This document shows, one piece after another, positions 15,993 through 23,351 of a stretch of DNA of 23,351 nucleotides; the stretch's first letter is position 1, and every line of letters starts with the position of its first letter. A program made the translations under genes and the position numbers. The stretch is from Thermoanaerobaculia bacterium (GTDB lineage: Bacteria > Acidobacteriota > Thermoanaerobaculia > Multivoradales > JAHEKO01), in the NCBI GenBank assembly GCA_029287645.1, contig JARFQS010000014.1, positions 1-23,351 of the forward strand. The letters are read 5' to 3'. The notes beneath the pieces are model-generated. The model searched no databases, was not told the DNA's origin, and worked only from the letters and a program-made list of their open reading frames with translations.

Positions 15993-17081
15993 CTACCTCA
16001 ACTTCAGCGTCGATAGACCGATCAGCGCAAAGAGGATCGACAGGATCCAGAAGCGCACGATGATTTTGGGCTCCGCCCAGCCGCTCAATTCGAAATGGTG
16101 ATGCAGCGGCGCCATGCGGAAGACCCGCCGCCCTCCGGTGGCCTTGAAGAATCCGACCTGGATGATCACGGACATGGCCTCCATGACGAATAGCCCTCCG
16201 ACGAGCAGCAACACCACTTCCTGCTTCGAGAGCACGGCCACCATGCCGATCGCACCGCCGATAGCCAGCGAGCCCACATCTCCCATGAAGACTTCGGCCG
16301 GATGGGAGTTGAACCAGAGGAAACCCAGACTCGAGCCCACCAGCGCACCACAGAACACTGCCACTTCACCGACACCCCGGACATACGGCACCTGGAGATA
16401 TCCGGCTACGACCGAATTGCCGGCCACATAGGTGAAGATCACGTAGGTCGCCGCAGCCACGAGCGTGGCGCCGATGGCCAGACCGTCGAGACCATCGGTC
16501 AGGTTGACCGCGTTGGAAGAGCCGACGAGGACGACCGCCATGAAGGGCACGTAGAACAAGCCCAGGTTGTACACGGCTCGCTTGAAGAACGGAAATGCGA
16601 TCGTGCCTTCGAATCCGTAGCTCTCAGGGAGAGACAGCACGGCAATGCCCGCCATGACGGCGACCAGAATCTGCAGAATCAGTTTCAGTCGTACCGAGAG
16701 GCCTTCGTTCTGCTGCCGCCGGATCTTCAGGTAGTCGTCCAAGAACCCGATGGCGCCGAAGCCCGTCATGACGCCGATGGCAAGCCAGATGAAGGGATTG
16801 GCCAGGTTGGCCCACAAGAGCGTCGGTACGAGTACCGAAAAGAGGATCAACAGCCCACCCATGGTCGGCGTACCCGCCTTGACCTGGTGCCGCTCGGGCC
16901 CGACGTCGCGGATGTTCTGGCCGATCGACAGCCTGCGCAGCATTCGAATGAACCGTGGACCGAGCCACATCGACAACAGGACAGCGGTCACGACCGCACC
17001 CGCCGCTCTGAAGGTGATGTACCGGAAGACATTGAAGACCGGATACTGCTCGGCCAGTGGATAGAGCAGGTGGAACAGCAT
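15993..17081 (-). CDS. mraY: Phospho-MurNAc-pentapeptide transferase MraY
   Basis: A 362-residue integral membrane enzyme with about ten helices that moves phospho-MurNAc-pentapeptide to undecaprenyl phosphate, making lipid I. Active-site motifs are all present: TPTMGGL (71-77), the DD pair (115-116), NLTDGLDGL (193-201), FMGDVGS (265-271) and PLHHHFE (325-331). The ATG shares one base with the murF stop (TGATG) and has GAGGTGG 7 bases upstream. Confidence 0.98.
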   Translation of the reverse strand: MLFHLLYPLAEQYPVFNVFRYITFRAAGAVVTAVLLSMWLGPRFIRMLRRLSIGQNIRDVGPERHQVKAGTPTMGGLLILFSVLVPTLLWANLANPFIWLAIGVMTGFGAIGFLDDYLKIRRQQNEGLSVRLKLILQILVAVMAGIAVLSLPESYGFEGTIAFPFFKRAVYNLGLFYVPFMAVVLVGSSNAVNLTDGLDGLAIGATLVAAATYVIFTYVAGNSVVAGYLQVPYVRGVGEVAVFCGALVGSSLGFLWFNSHPAEVFMGDVGSLAIGGAIGMVAVLSKQEVVLLLVGGLFVMEAMSVIIQVGFFKATGGRRVFRMAPLHHHFELSGWAEPKIIVRFWILSILFALIGLSTLKLR

Positions 17082-18466
17082 CAGCTCACCACCTCGGCTG
17101 CCGCCAGCATGGCGGACACAACGACTTCCAGACCCACTCCTCGCGAGCCCTTGACCAGCAGCGTGTCACCGGGCCGCAGCTCCTCGGCCACAGCGGCCGC
17201 CGCCTGCGCACCCTGGTACCAATGACTCTCGGCGCCGGCGCTACGGGCACCCTCGACGAGCCTCCTCGCCAACGGTCCGACGCCGATGATGGGCGAAAAG
17301 CCCAGCTCGGCCGCGGCTCTTCCCGCCTCTTCATGGAACTCCCCGGCTGCCTCGCCAAGCTCCAACATGTCACCCAGAATGGCCCAGTGACGCTTTCCCG
17401 GAATCTCGAGAGCGCTGCGCAACGCCTCGTTCAGCGCCGCCGGATTGGAGTTGTAGCAGTCGTCGACGACGGTCGACCCGTCAGCGAGGCGATGTACCAC
17501 TCCGCGCATGGGAGATGGCTCGACGGCCTGAACCGCCTCGGCGATGTCGACCAGCGGAATTCCGAGCGTGTTCGCGCAGGCTGCCGCGGCCAGGAAATTG
17601 TCGATGTTGTACAGGCCGTGCATCGGCAGCTCGACTTCCAGGGTCTCGTCGGCGGTGACCAGCTTGAACCGACTCCCGACCCTCCCGTTGGTGAGGCTCC
17701 CGACATCCTCGACCCGATAGTCGGCGGTCGTCTCGCGGCCGAACCAGATCACTCTGCCAGCATGCCGCCGAGCGATCTCCACAACTTGCGGGTCGTCTCG
17801 ATTCGCTATGACCAGGCCGTCCTCGGCCAACCCATCGAGCAGCTCCGCCTTGGCTTCGCGGATCGCCTCCAACGATCCGAAGGCCTGCAAGTGCGCTGGG
17901 CGGACATTCGTAAAGACAGCTACGTCCGGCCTGCCCAAATCACTCACCTGCCTGAGCTCTCCCGGGGTGGACATCCCCATTTCGGCCACCATCCACTCGG
18001 TTCCCTCGGGAATGCCCAACAGCGCGACCGGAAAGCCCAGGGTGTTGTTCAGACTGCCCGGGTTGCGTGCCACCCTGAACCGCCTCGCCAACATGGCTGC
18101 CAGAATCTCCTTGGTGGTGGTCTTGCCCACCGATCCGGTGATTCCCACCAGTTTGCGTGGCTCGCGGGTCCGGACGTCCCGAGTCAGTTTGTGCAGCGCT
18201 TCGAGAGAGTCGGAGACCTGAATGGCGCCGCCGCCGACAGGAATCTCCATCGCGCGCTCGACAATCACTGCGGAGGCTCCCCTCTCGAGAGCCTGTCCGA
18301 CGAACCGGTGACCATCGGTGCGCTCTCCTGCGAGGGCGAAGAACAGTTCCCCACCGGTGACCTGGCGTGAGTCGAGGGTGGCACCCCGCCATACGGCGGT
18401 GGCCGAGCCGGAGATCATCTCTCCGTCCATGATCGTGGCTGCCTCGCCCAGTAGCCCTTCAACCAA
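17081..18466 (-). CDS. murF: UDP-MurNAc-tripeptide--D-alanyl-D-alanine ligase MurF
   Basis: A cytoplasmic ligase that adds D-Ala-D-Ala to complete the pentapeptide. Visible are the N-terminal motif TLDSRQVTGGELFFAL, the ATP loop GSVGKTTT (111-118 from the chosen start), NNTLGFPVALLG and the C-terminal DDCYNSNP. I chose the TTG at 18466: GGAG lies 7 bases upstream, the overlap with murE is 8 bases, and the resulting N-terminus (LLGEAATIMDGEM) aligns with the short helix seen at the start of other MurF proteins. The length is then 461 residues. ATG codons at 18430 or 18418 are the alternatives. The frame is open to 18748, but that part only shadows murE. Confidence 0.95.
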   Translation of the reverse strand: MVEGLLGEAATIMDGEMISGSATAVWRGATLDSRQVTGGELFFALAGERTDGHRFVGQALERGASAVIVERAMEIPVGGGAIQVSDSLEALHKLTRDVRTREPRKLVGITGSVGKTTTKEILAAMLARRFRVARNPGSLNNTLGFPVALLGIPEGTEWMVAEMGMSTPGELRQVSDLGRPDVAVFTNVRPAHLQAFGSLEAIREAKAELLDGLAEDGLVIANRDDPQVVEIARRHAGRVIWFGRETTADYRVEDVGSLTNGRVGSRFKLVTADETLEVELPMHGLYNIDNFLAAAACANTLGIPLVDIAEAVQAVEPSPMRGVVHRLADGSTVVDDCYNSNPAALNEALRSALEIPGKRHWAILGDMLELGEAAGEFHEEAGRAAAELGFSPIIGVGPLARRLVEGARSAGAESHWYQGAQAAAAVAEELRPGDTLLVKGSRGVGLEVVVSAMLAAAEVVS

Positions 18467-19910
18467 AGCGTTTCTCCAGGGCACGTCGCATCTCTTGACG
18501 ATCGGAAAAGGGCAACTCCTGATCACCCTGGATCTGCACCTCTTCGTGTCCTTTGCCGGCCAGGAGGATCGCCCAGTCGGCTTCCGCTTGACCGACCGCC
18601 TTGCGAATGGCCTCCCGACGATCCGGCAGAATCCGGTAGTCGCTCGAACCGCTTTCCTTGATGCCTTCCTCGATGCTCGCGATGATCGCCAGTGGGTCTT
18701 CCCGGCGCGGATTGTCCGAAGTGATGATCGAGAAGTCGGCCAGCTCACCGGCTACTCTGCCCATCAAGACGCGCTTTCCTGTATCCCGGTCACCACCGCA
18801 ACCGAAGACCAGGAGGATCTTTCGCTTCGAGAACTCCTTCAGGGATCGAAGTGCCGCCTCGAGAGCGGCATCCGTATGGGCGTAGTCGAGGAGTACGGGA
18901 AATGGCTGACCACAATCGATCGGTTCCATGCGACCCGACAGCGGAGGTCGATCGGCGATCCCCTGAACCAGTGCCTCCCTGGGTAGGTCCAGAGCTTCGC
19001 CTCCTGCCACCGCCGCCAGGAGGTTCTCGAGGTTGTAGCTACCCAACAGTGGCGATCGGATACTCAAGGTGCCACGAGGAGTCGCCAGATCGGCCCGGAT
19101 CCCCTCCGAATCCAATTCGGCCTCGAGAACTCGGACATCGCCTTCCTTGCCGAAAGTGACGACTTGCGGCAGCCCGGCAATCATTCGGCGACCATAGGGA
19201 TCGTCGAGGTTCGCTACGGCCCACCCCTGAGGCTTCAGCTTCTCGAAGAGCTTTCGCTTCGCGGAGAAATAGTCTTCGAAGCCATGATGAAAGTCGAAAT
19301 GATCCCGCGACAGGTTGGTGAAGACGGCCAGGTCGAAGCTCAGCCCCTCGACCCTGCCCTGCTCCAGACCGTGAGAGGAGACCTCCATGCTTACCGCTTC
19401 GGCTCCCGCGGCCCGCATCTCTGCGAAAGTCCTGTAGAGATCAGCCGACTCTGGAGTCGTGCGCTCCCCCGGGTAGCTCCGATCCTGAAACTTGTACCCG
19501 AGCGTACCCATGCAACCACTCGGAATTCCAGCGGCGCTCAGAATGGAGCTCAGGAGATGCACCAGGGTGGACTTGCCATTGGTTCCAGTAACGCCGGCGA
19601 TCAGCAGCTCTCGCTCCGGATGGCCGTAGATCCTGGCGGCGATCAGGGCCATCAGCCACCGCGGCTCGGCCGTAGCCAACCACAGTCCATCGAAGTTGGC
19701 GGGCGGCCCTCCAGCGGCCAGGACCGCGACCGCACCCCGCTCGAGGGCGTCGTTCACGAATGCCCGTCCGTCGAACCGCTGGCCCGTCAAGGCCACGAAG
19801 AGATCCCCCGGCTTGACCTGCCTGGAGTTGAACGTGATACCCGTCACCTCGGGATTGCCCTCCGACGACTTCTGAACGGCCATTCCGTCGATGACCTCCG
19901 CGAGTCTCAT
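18459..19910 (-). CDS. murE: UDP-MurNAc-tripeptide synthetase MurE, meso-diaminopimelate type
   Basis: A 483-residue cytoplasmic ligase that adds the third stem-peptide residue. The N-terminal motif FNSRQVKPGDLFVAL (27-41), the ATP loop TGTNGKST (108-115), the probable carbamylated lysine K218 in YFSAK and DYAHTDAALE (342-351) are present. DNPR at 399-402 is the signature of the meso-diaminopimelate class; lysine-type enzymes differ there. The cell wall is therefore predicted to be DAP-type. The ATG overlaps the ftsI stop by 4 bases (ATGA), with GGGGAG 9 bases upstream. Confidence 0.97.
   Translation of the reverse strand: MRLAEVIDGMAVQKSSEGNPEVTGITFNSRQVKPGDLFVALTGQRFDGRAFVNDALERGAVAVLAAGGPPANFDGLWLATAEPRWLMALIAARIYGHPERELLIAGVTGTNGKSTLVHLLSSILSAAGIPSGCMGTLGYKFQDRSYPGERTTPESADLYRTFAEMRAAGAEAVSMEVSSHGLEQGRVEGLSFDLAVFTNLSRDHFDFHHGFEDYFSAKRKLFEKLKPQGWAVANLDDPYGRRMIAGLPQVVTFGKEGDVRVLEAELDSEGIRADLATPRGTLSIRSPLLGSYNLENLLAAVAGGEALDLPREALVQGIADRPPLSGRMEPIDCGQPFPVLLDYAHTDAALEAALRSLKEFSKRKILLVFGCGGDRDTGKRVLMGRVAGELADFSIITSDNPRREDPLAIIASIEEGIKESGSSDYRILPDRREAIRKAVGQAEADWAILLAGKGHEEVQIQGDQELPFSDRQEMRRALEKRFG
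18474..18477 (-). promoter_or_regulatory. Ribosome binding site for the murF TTG start
   Basis: GGAG on the minus strand within the last codons of murE, 7 bases before the TTG at 18466. It is short, but no comparable site precedes the ATG at 18430 at a proper distance. Confidence 0.4.
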
Positions 19911-21898
19911 CGGCCTGAGCTCCCCGCCAACCAGAGCTCGACGCTGCCATCGGCCGTCTCGACGGGTGACCCGGGAGACGGCATCTGGCGGCTCACGAGG
20001 CCCCGCCCATGGAGATTCACCCTCAGACCGAGAGTCGCAGTCTGCACGACTGCCTGCCGGGCGGTCAGCCCGGTGAAATCGGGCAGAGAGCCTTCACCGT
20101 CGACCTCCGAAGCCACAGGCTCCCGCACGGGCTCGATCTCGGAAGACATCTCAGGGGTCGAGTTCGAAGCCGTCAGCACCGTCGGCTCCGGAGGATCTTT
20201 CTGGCCGGGCCAGACTTCCATCGGCTCGCGCTCCGGAGGAACGCCGAGATAGAGCAGTGCGGGACCGACCACCGCGGAAAAGACGGGGGCCGCCACGTCG
20301 CCTCCGTGATAGCCGAGCCTCGGGTTGGGCTCATCGAGGGCCACATACCCGACCAATCGGGGCTGCCGAGCCGGAGAGAACCCGACAAAGCTGGCTACAT
20401 ATCGTCCCTGGGCATATCCGCCAGTGGCTGCTGCTTTCTGGGCGGTGCCGGTCTTTCCCGCCACGCGGTATCCATCGATAGCCGCTTTCTTGCCGGTTCC
20501 CTCTTCGACAACCGCCTCGAGAAGCCTCTCCAAGGTACGTGCCGTGCTGCCACTGATCGCCCTTCCCACCACCTCCGGCTTGCCTTCTACCGGCTGTCGA
20601 ACCCCGTCCCTGCCGACTGCCTCCAGCACGTACGGCCGGTACAGATGTCCACCGTTGGCTACGGCCGCGAAGGCCGAGGCCAGCTGCACGGCAGTCACCG
20701 AGATGCCCTGCCCGAAGGAGATATAGGCCACCGCTCGCTTGTGCCAGCGGTCGACGGGCTCCAAGATGCCAGCACTCTCGCCAGGCAGGTCGACTCCGGT
20801 CAGCCGCCCGAAGCCGAACTTGCGGATCTGTTCGTTGAGCGCGCTCTCACCCGCCAGAAGCCCGACCTTGATCGCCCCGACATTGCTGGACTTGGCGATC
20901 ACCTCTCTGAGGGTCAGCTCGTCGAAGGGGTGGTGATCGTGGATCCGCTTGCCCTTGACCACGACACTGCCGTTCTCACAGTCGAATATGTCGGTGGGAT
21001 CGACAAGATTCGCCTCCAGGGCGGCGGCGGCCGTGACCATCTTGAAAGTGGAGCCGGGCTCGACAGCATCCGTCACGGCCCGATTTCTCCACTCATCCCT
21101 GCCGTAGTCGCCAAATCGATTCGGATCGAAGGTCGGAACGGTGGCCATAGCCAGGATTGCCCCGCTGTTGGGATCGAGAATCAAGGCCGTACCACTCTTG
21201 GCTTCGGTCCTCTCCACCGCTGCAGCCAGTTCCTTCTCCAGCAGATACTGAATCCAGATGTCGATGGTCAGATAGAGGTCGCTTCCCGGCTCGGGATCAC
21301 GGAAGGACAGACTCGGGAGAAGGACCGTACCCCGGCGAGCATCCCGCAAAACGCCTCGCCGTGCCGCCTTGCCGGCCACCAGGTCGTTGTAGGCTCCCTC
21401 GATTCCTTCGAGTCCACGGTCGTCGACCCCGGCGAAGCCGACAACCTGGGAGGCCACTTGCCGCATCGGGTAGTAACGCTTGCTCTCCTTGAGGTACCCG
21501 ACTCCGGGTAGGCGCAGCTCACGAACCGCCGCCGCCTGCGGCGGATCGAGAAGACGGGCAACCCAGGCGAACTCGCGCGCCTCTTCCATGCTGCGGGTGA
21601 GTGCTTTCCGGTCGATCTTCAGAACTTCTGCGAGCTGCCCTGCCATGGCCGCCGTGTCCTCGACCCTGGATGGGTCGACCCAAACGGAGTCGACTTCGAC
21701 GGAAACTGCCAGCTCACGGCCGCGTGCATCGAAGATCGTCCCGCGTGGGGCCTGCAGCTCGACTTTTCGGTGATGCTGACCCTGCGCCCTGAGGCTGTAG
21801 TGCTCGTGATCCGTTATCTGCAGCTGCGCGAGGCGGTAGACAATGCCACCGCCCCATAGCGCCAGGATCACCAGGCTCAAGATCAAGCGTCCCTTCAC
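19907..21898 (-). CDS. ftsI: Septal transpeptidase FtsI/PBP3-type with C-terminal PASTA domain
   Basis: A class B penicillin-binding protein of 663 residues that cross-links septal peptidoglycan beside FtsW. A single membrane helix (about 4-22) anchors it; the dimerisation region starts at PRGTIFDARGRELA (51-64). Catalytic motifs are SxxK S283-T-F-K286, SSN 337-339 and KTG 482-484. After the transpeptidase domain, an acidic Pro/Glu-rich linker (about 556-603) leads to a PASTA domain (about 604-657: LPDFTGLTARQAV through SVELWL). That tail is more familiar from Gram-positive PBP2x and SpoVD proteins than from E. coli FtsI. The GTG start overlaps the ftsL stop (GTGA), with GAGGAG 5 bases upstream. 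Confidence 0.96.
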   Translation of the reverse strand: MKGRLILSLVILALWGGGIVYRLAQLQITDHEHYSLRAQGQHHRKVELQAPRGTIFDARGRELAVSVEVDSVWVDPSRVEDTAAMAGQLAEVLKIDRKALTRSMEEAREFAWVARLLDPPQAAAVRELRLPGVGYLKESKRYYPMRQVASQVVGFAGVDDRGLEGIEGAYNDLVAGKAARRGVLRDARRGTVLLPSLSFRDPEPGSDLYLTIDIWIQYLLEKELAAAVERTEAKSGTALILDPNSGAILAMATVPTFDPNRFGDYGRDEWRNRAVTDAVEPGSTFKMVTAAAALEANLVDPTDIFDCENGSVVVKGKRIHDHHPFDELTLREVIAKSSNVGAIKVGLLAGESALNEQIRKFGFGRLTGVDLPGESAGILEPVDRWHKRAVAYISFGQGISVTAVQLASAFAAVANGGHLYRPYVLEAVGRDGVRQPVEGKPEVVGRAISGSTARTLERLLEAVVEEGTGKKAAIDGYRVAGKTGTAQKAAATGGYAQGRYVASFVGFSPARQPRLVGYVALDEPNPRLGYHGGDVAAPVFSAVVGPALLYLGVPPEREPMEVWPGQKDPPEPTVLTASNSTPEMSSEIEPVREPVASEVDGEGSLPDFTGLTARQAVVQTATLGLRVNLHGRGLVSRQMPSPGSPVETADGSVELWLAGSSGR

Positions 21899-22239
21899 GG
21901 TATCTCCTCGAGAAAGACGACCTTGTCGAGGGTCGCGGGAACCATGCCCAACTCCTTCGAGGCTCGCGATTGAACCTGAGCCGGACTGGACAGATAGGCC
22001 GATTCCACGAACAACTCGCGTTGCCGCTGCTGCTCCTGTTTGAGTGTCCGCTCGAGATCATGCACCTGGTAGCCGAGATCGATGAGCTCCAGATTCAGCC
22101 ACACGTAACCCAGAAGCCCGATCGCCAGGGGCAGAATGATGACCAGGACGAGGCCTAGCTCCTTGCGACGCTTCCGGTCCCGTTGGCGAACCAGATAGCT
22201 GTTGATGACCGGTCGGCGGACGACGTACGCGCTTCTCAA
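21895..22239 (-). CDS. ftsL: FtsL-like divisome protein
   Basis: A small bitopic protein: a basic cytoplasmic N-terminus (RQRDRKRRKE), one transmembrane helix (GLVLVIILPLAIGLLGYVW), then a periplasmic coiled coil (LIDLGYQVHDLERTLKQEQQ) and a short tail. That layout, plus the position between rsmH and ftsI, identifies FtsL, which with FtsB and FtsQ regulates FtsWI. The sequence is poorly conserved in the family. I place the start at the TTG at 22239, 4 bases after rsmH ends, with AGGAGG 10 bases upstream, giving 114 residues. A GTG at 22311 would add 24 residues inside rsmH and lacks a good ribosome site. Confidence 0.85.
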   Translation of the reverse strand: MRSAYVVRRPVINSYLVRQRDRKRRKELGLVLVIILPLAIGLLGYVWLNLELIDLGYQVHDLERTLKQEQQRQRELFVESAYLSSPAQVQSRASKELGMVPATLDKVVFLEEIP

Positions 22240-22243
22240 GCTG

Positions 22244-23167
22244 TCAAAGCCTCCTGGCAGCCCGCAGTCGAGCCGATCTCGCCCTGGGGTTGGCAGCAAT
22301 CTCTGCTTCACCGGGGCGGATGGGTCGTTTGGTTAGAACCTCGATGACCTGAGTTTCCGACCTGGGTCGGCCGGTAATCTGATCGACCTCTCCTCTGGCC
22401 AGATCGCGCAGCTTGTTCTTGACGATGCGATCTTCGAGACTGTGGTAGGAGATCACCACCAACCGACCGTCGCGGCGCAGCAGACGAACCGCCTGGTCGA
22501 GAAGGCTCTCGAGACCCGAGAGCTCCTTGTTGACCTCGATGCGAATGGCTTGGAAGACACGAGTCGCCGGGTCTATCCGCCTCTTTCTGTGACTCGGTTG
22601 GCGCCCGAGGACCCTGTGGACCACCTGGCGTAGATCGGAGGTGTTCTGGATGGCCTGCTTGTCGCGCCGGGCCACGATGGCCCGAGCGATTCGTCGCGCC
22701 TGTCTCTCCTCACCGTAGTCTCTGAATATCCTCTCCAAGTCGGCCTCCCTGTACCTGTTGACCACCTCGCTGGCGGTCAGTTCGCCTGGTCCCATCCGCA
22801 TATCCAACGGTCCCTCCAAGCGGAAGCTGAATCCCCGCTCAGCCGTTTCCAGCTGCAGCGAGGACACACCAAGGTCCGCGAGGATGCCGTCGACCCTGTC
22901 GACCCGTACCGCCTCGAGCAGCTGCTCGAGGTGAGAAAACTCCCCAGGCAACAGGCGCATCCTCTCGGCGAACGGTTGCAGTCGTGATTCAGCCAGCCGC
23001 AGAGCATCCGGATCGCGATCGATCCCGATCACGCGGGCCGTCGGGCTGGCCTCCAGCAAGGCTTCTGCATGGCCGCCCAGGCCCAGCGTGCAGTCCACGA
23101 ACAAGCCACCCCGCTCCGGCTCCAGGAGAGCTGTGGTCTCCTCTAGCAGAACGGGTATATGCCGCAC
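22244..23167 (-). CDS. rsmH: 16S rRNA (cytosine-1402-N4)-methyltransferase RsmH (MraW)
   Basis: A 307-residue S-adenosylmethionine-dependent enzyme that methylates C1402 in the ribosomal P site. HIPVLLEE (3-10) opens the protein; the SAM loop is DCTLGLGGHAEALLE; ADLGVSSLQLE, GFSFRLEGPLDMRM and ISYHSLEDRIVK are family signatures. The GTG at 23167 is the only standard start between the upstream in-frame stop and the conserved HIPVLL, yet no Shine-Dalgarno sequence precedes it. It lies 49 bases after mraZ, the standard order. Confidence 0.97.
   Translation of the reverse strand: MRHIPVLLEETTALLEPERGGLFVDCTLGLGGHAEALLEASPTARVIGIDRDPDALRLAESRLQPFAERMRLLPGEFSHLEQLLEAVRVDRVDGILADLGVSSLQLETAERGFSFRLEGPLDMRMGPGELTASEVVNRYREADLERIFRDYGEERQARRIARAIVARRDKQAIQNTSDLRQVVHRVLGRQPSHRKRRIDPATRVFQAIRIEVNKELSGLESLLDQAVRLLRRDGRLVVISYHSLEDRIVKNKLRDLARGEVDQITGRPRSETQVIEVLTKRPIRPGEAEIAANPRARSARLRAARRL
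22250..22255 (-). promoter_or_regulatory. Ribosome binding site deciding the ftsL start
   Basis: AGGAGG on the minus strand within the last codons of rsmH, 10 bases before the TTG at 22239. It is the only strong site near the beginning of ftsL. Confidence 0.55.
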
Positions 23168-23216
23168 GTTCGCCGATTCAATGAACTGCCGTCGAGCGAC
23201 AAGGCGATCTGTCCAC

Positions 23217-23351
23217 CTAGATCCCCTTCTCGCTCAGGTAGTTGAAGTCTTCTTCGTCGAAGGGCTGCTCAGCGAAGCGGGTCTGGAGCCGCTGACGGTT
23301 CCAGACTTCGAGATGATCCAAGCGAGCACTCACCACCACCTCGCCACTCAT
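23217..23351 (-). CDS. mraZ: MraZ, C-terminal fragment (gene continues beyond window)
   Basis: The last 44 residues of a frame that enters from the right edge and stops at TAG (23217-23219). The segment VVVSARLDHLEVWNRQRLQ matches the end of the second AbrB-like repeat of MraZ (compare the LVG..ELW pattern of the family), followed by an acidic tail ending LSEKGI. MraZ is a DNA-binding regulator that normally heads and represses the dcw cluster, and the next gene is rsmH as expected. The first codon in the window is an ATG, but MraZ proteins are about 140 residues, so it is an internal methionine. The promoter and MraZ operator repeats would lie outside the window. Confidence 0.85.
   Translation of the reverse strand: MSGEVVVSARLDHLEVWNRQRLQTRFAEQPFDEEDFNYLSEKGI

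Noticed and set aside
23349..23351. ATG at the right edge as the start of a 44-residue protein
   Set aside because: The sequence matches the C-terminal part of MraZ, which is normally about 140 residues, so the methionine is internal and the gene is cut by the window.

Overview
The window is a gene-dense, GC-rich bacterial chromosome segment in which every credible gene lies on the minus strand, so the biology reads from the right edge to the left. No gene-free stretch exceeds about 110 bases, and I see no credible plus-strand gene, tRNA, rRNA, CRISPR array or insertion sequence. The dcw genes, a MurE with the DNPR motif typical of meso-diaminopimelate ligases, and the general protein character suggest a diderm bacterium. 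My best guess is Acidobacteriota or a nearby phylum. That is a moderate-to-low confidence inference, because no rRNA or marker comparison is possible here.

Region 1 (23351 down to 7692) is a classical division and cell wall (dcw) cluster: mraZ (3' end only), rsmH, ftsL, ftsI (with a C-terminal PASTA domain), murE, murF, mraY, murD, ftsW, murG, murC, ftsQ, ftsA, ftsZ. Almost all junctions overlap or are separated by a few bases (ATGA, GTGA and TGATG junctions), which indicates one transcript and translational coupling. The products make UDP-MurNAc-pentapeptide (MurC, D, E, F), lipid I and II (MraY, MurG) and septal peptidoglycan (FtsW/FtsI), and build the divisome (FtsL, Q, A, Z). murB and ddl, often found between murC and ftsQ, are absent from this cluster.

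Region 2 (7580 to 6969) is a VanZ-like membrane protein just after ftsZ. A small GC-rich hairpin lies over its stop codon.

Region 3 (6884 to 1, continuing beyond the left edge) is an accessory module that I think is the most interesting part. In order it encodes a small charged helical protein, a YdjI-type SPFH protein with a C-terminal zinc ribbon, two related zinc-ribbon membrane proteins, a third zinc-ribbon protein, a MoxR-type AAA+ ATPase, and a long protein whose N-terminal half resembles the TraB/PrgY fold. The last gene uses a GTG start and runs off the window. The tight overlaps and repeated zinc ribbons suggest a membrane-associated complex, perhaps for envelope stress or protein remodelling, by loose analogy with the Bacillus YdjFGHI (PspA/SPFH) system. 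Its function is unknown.
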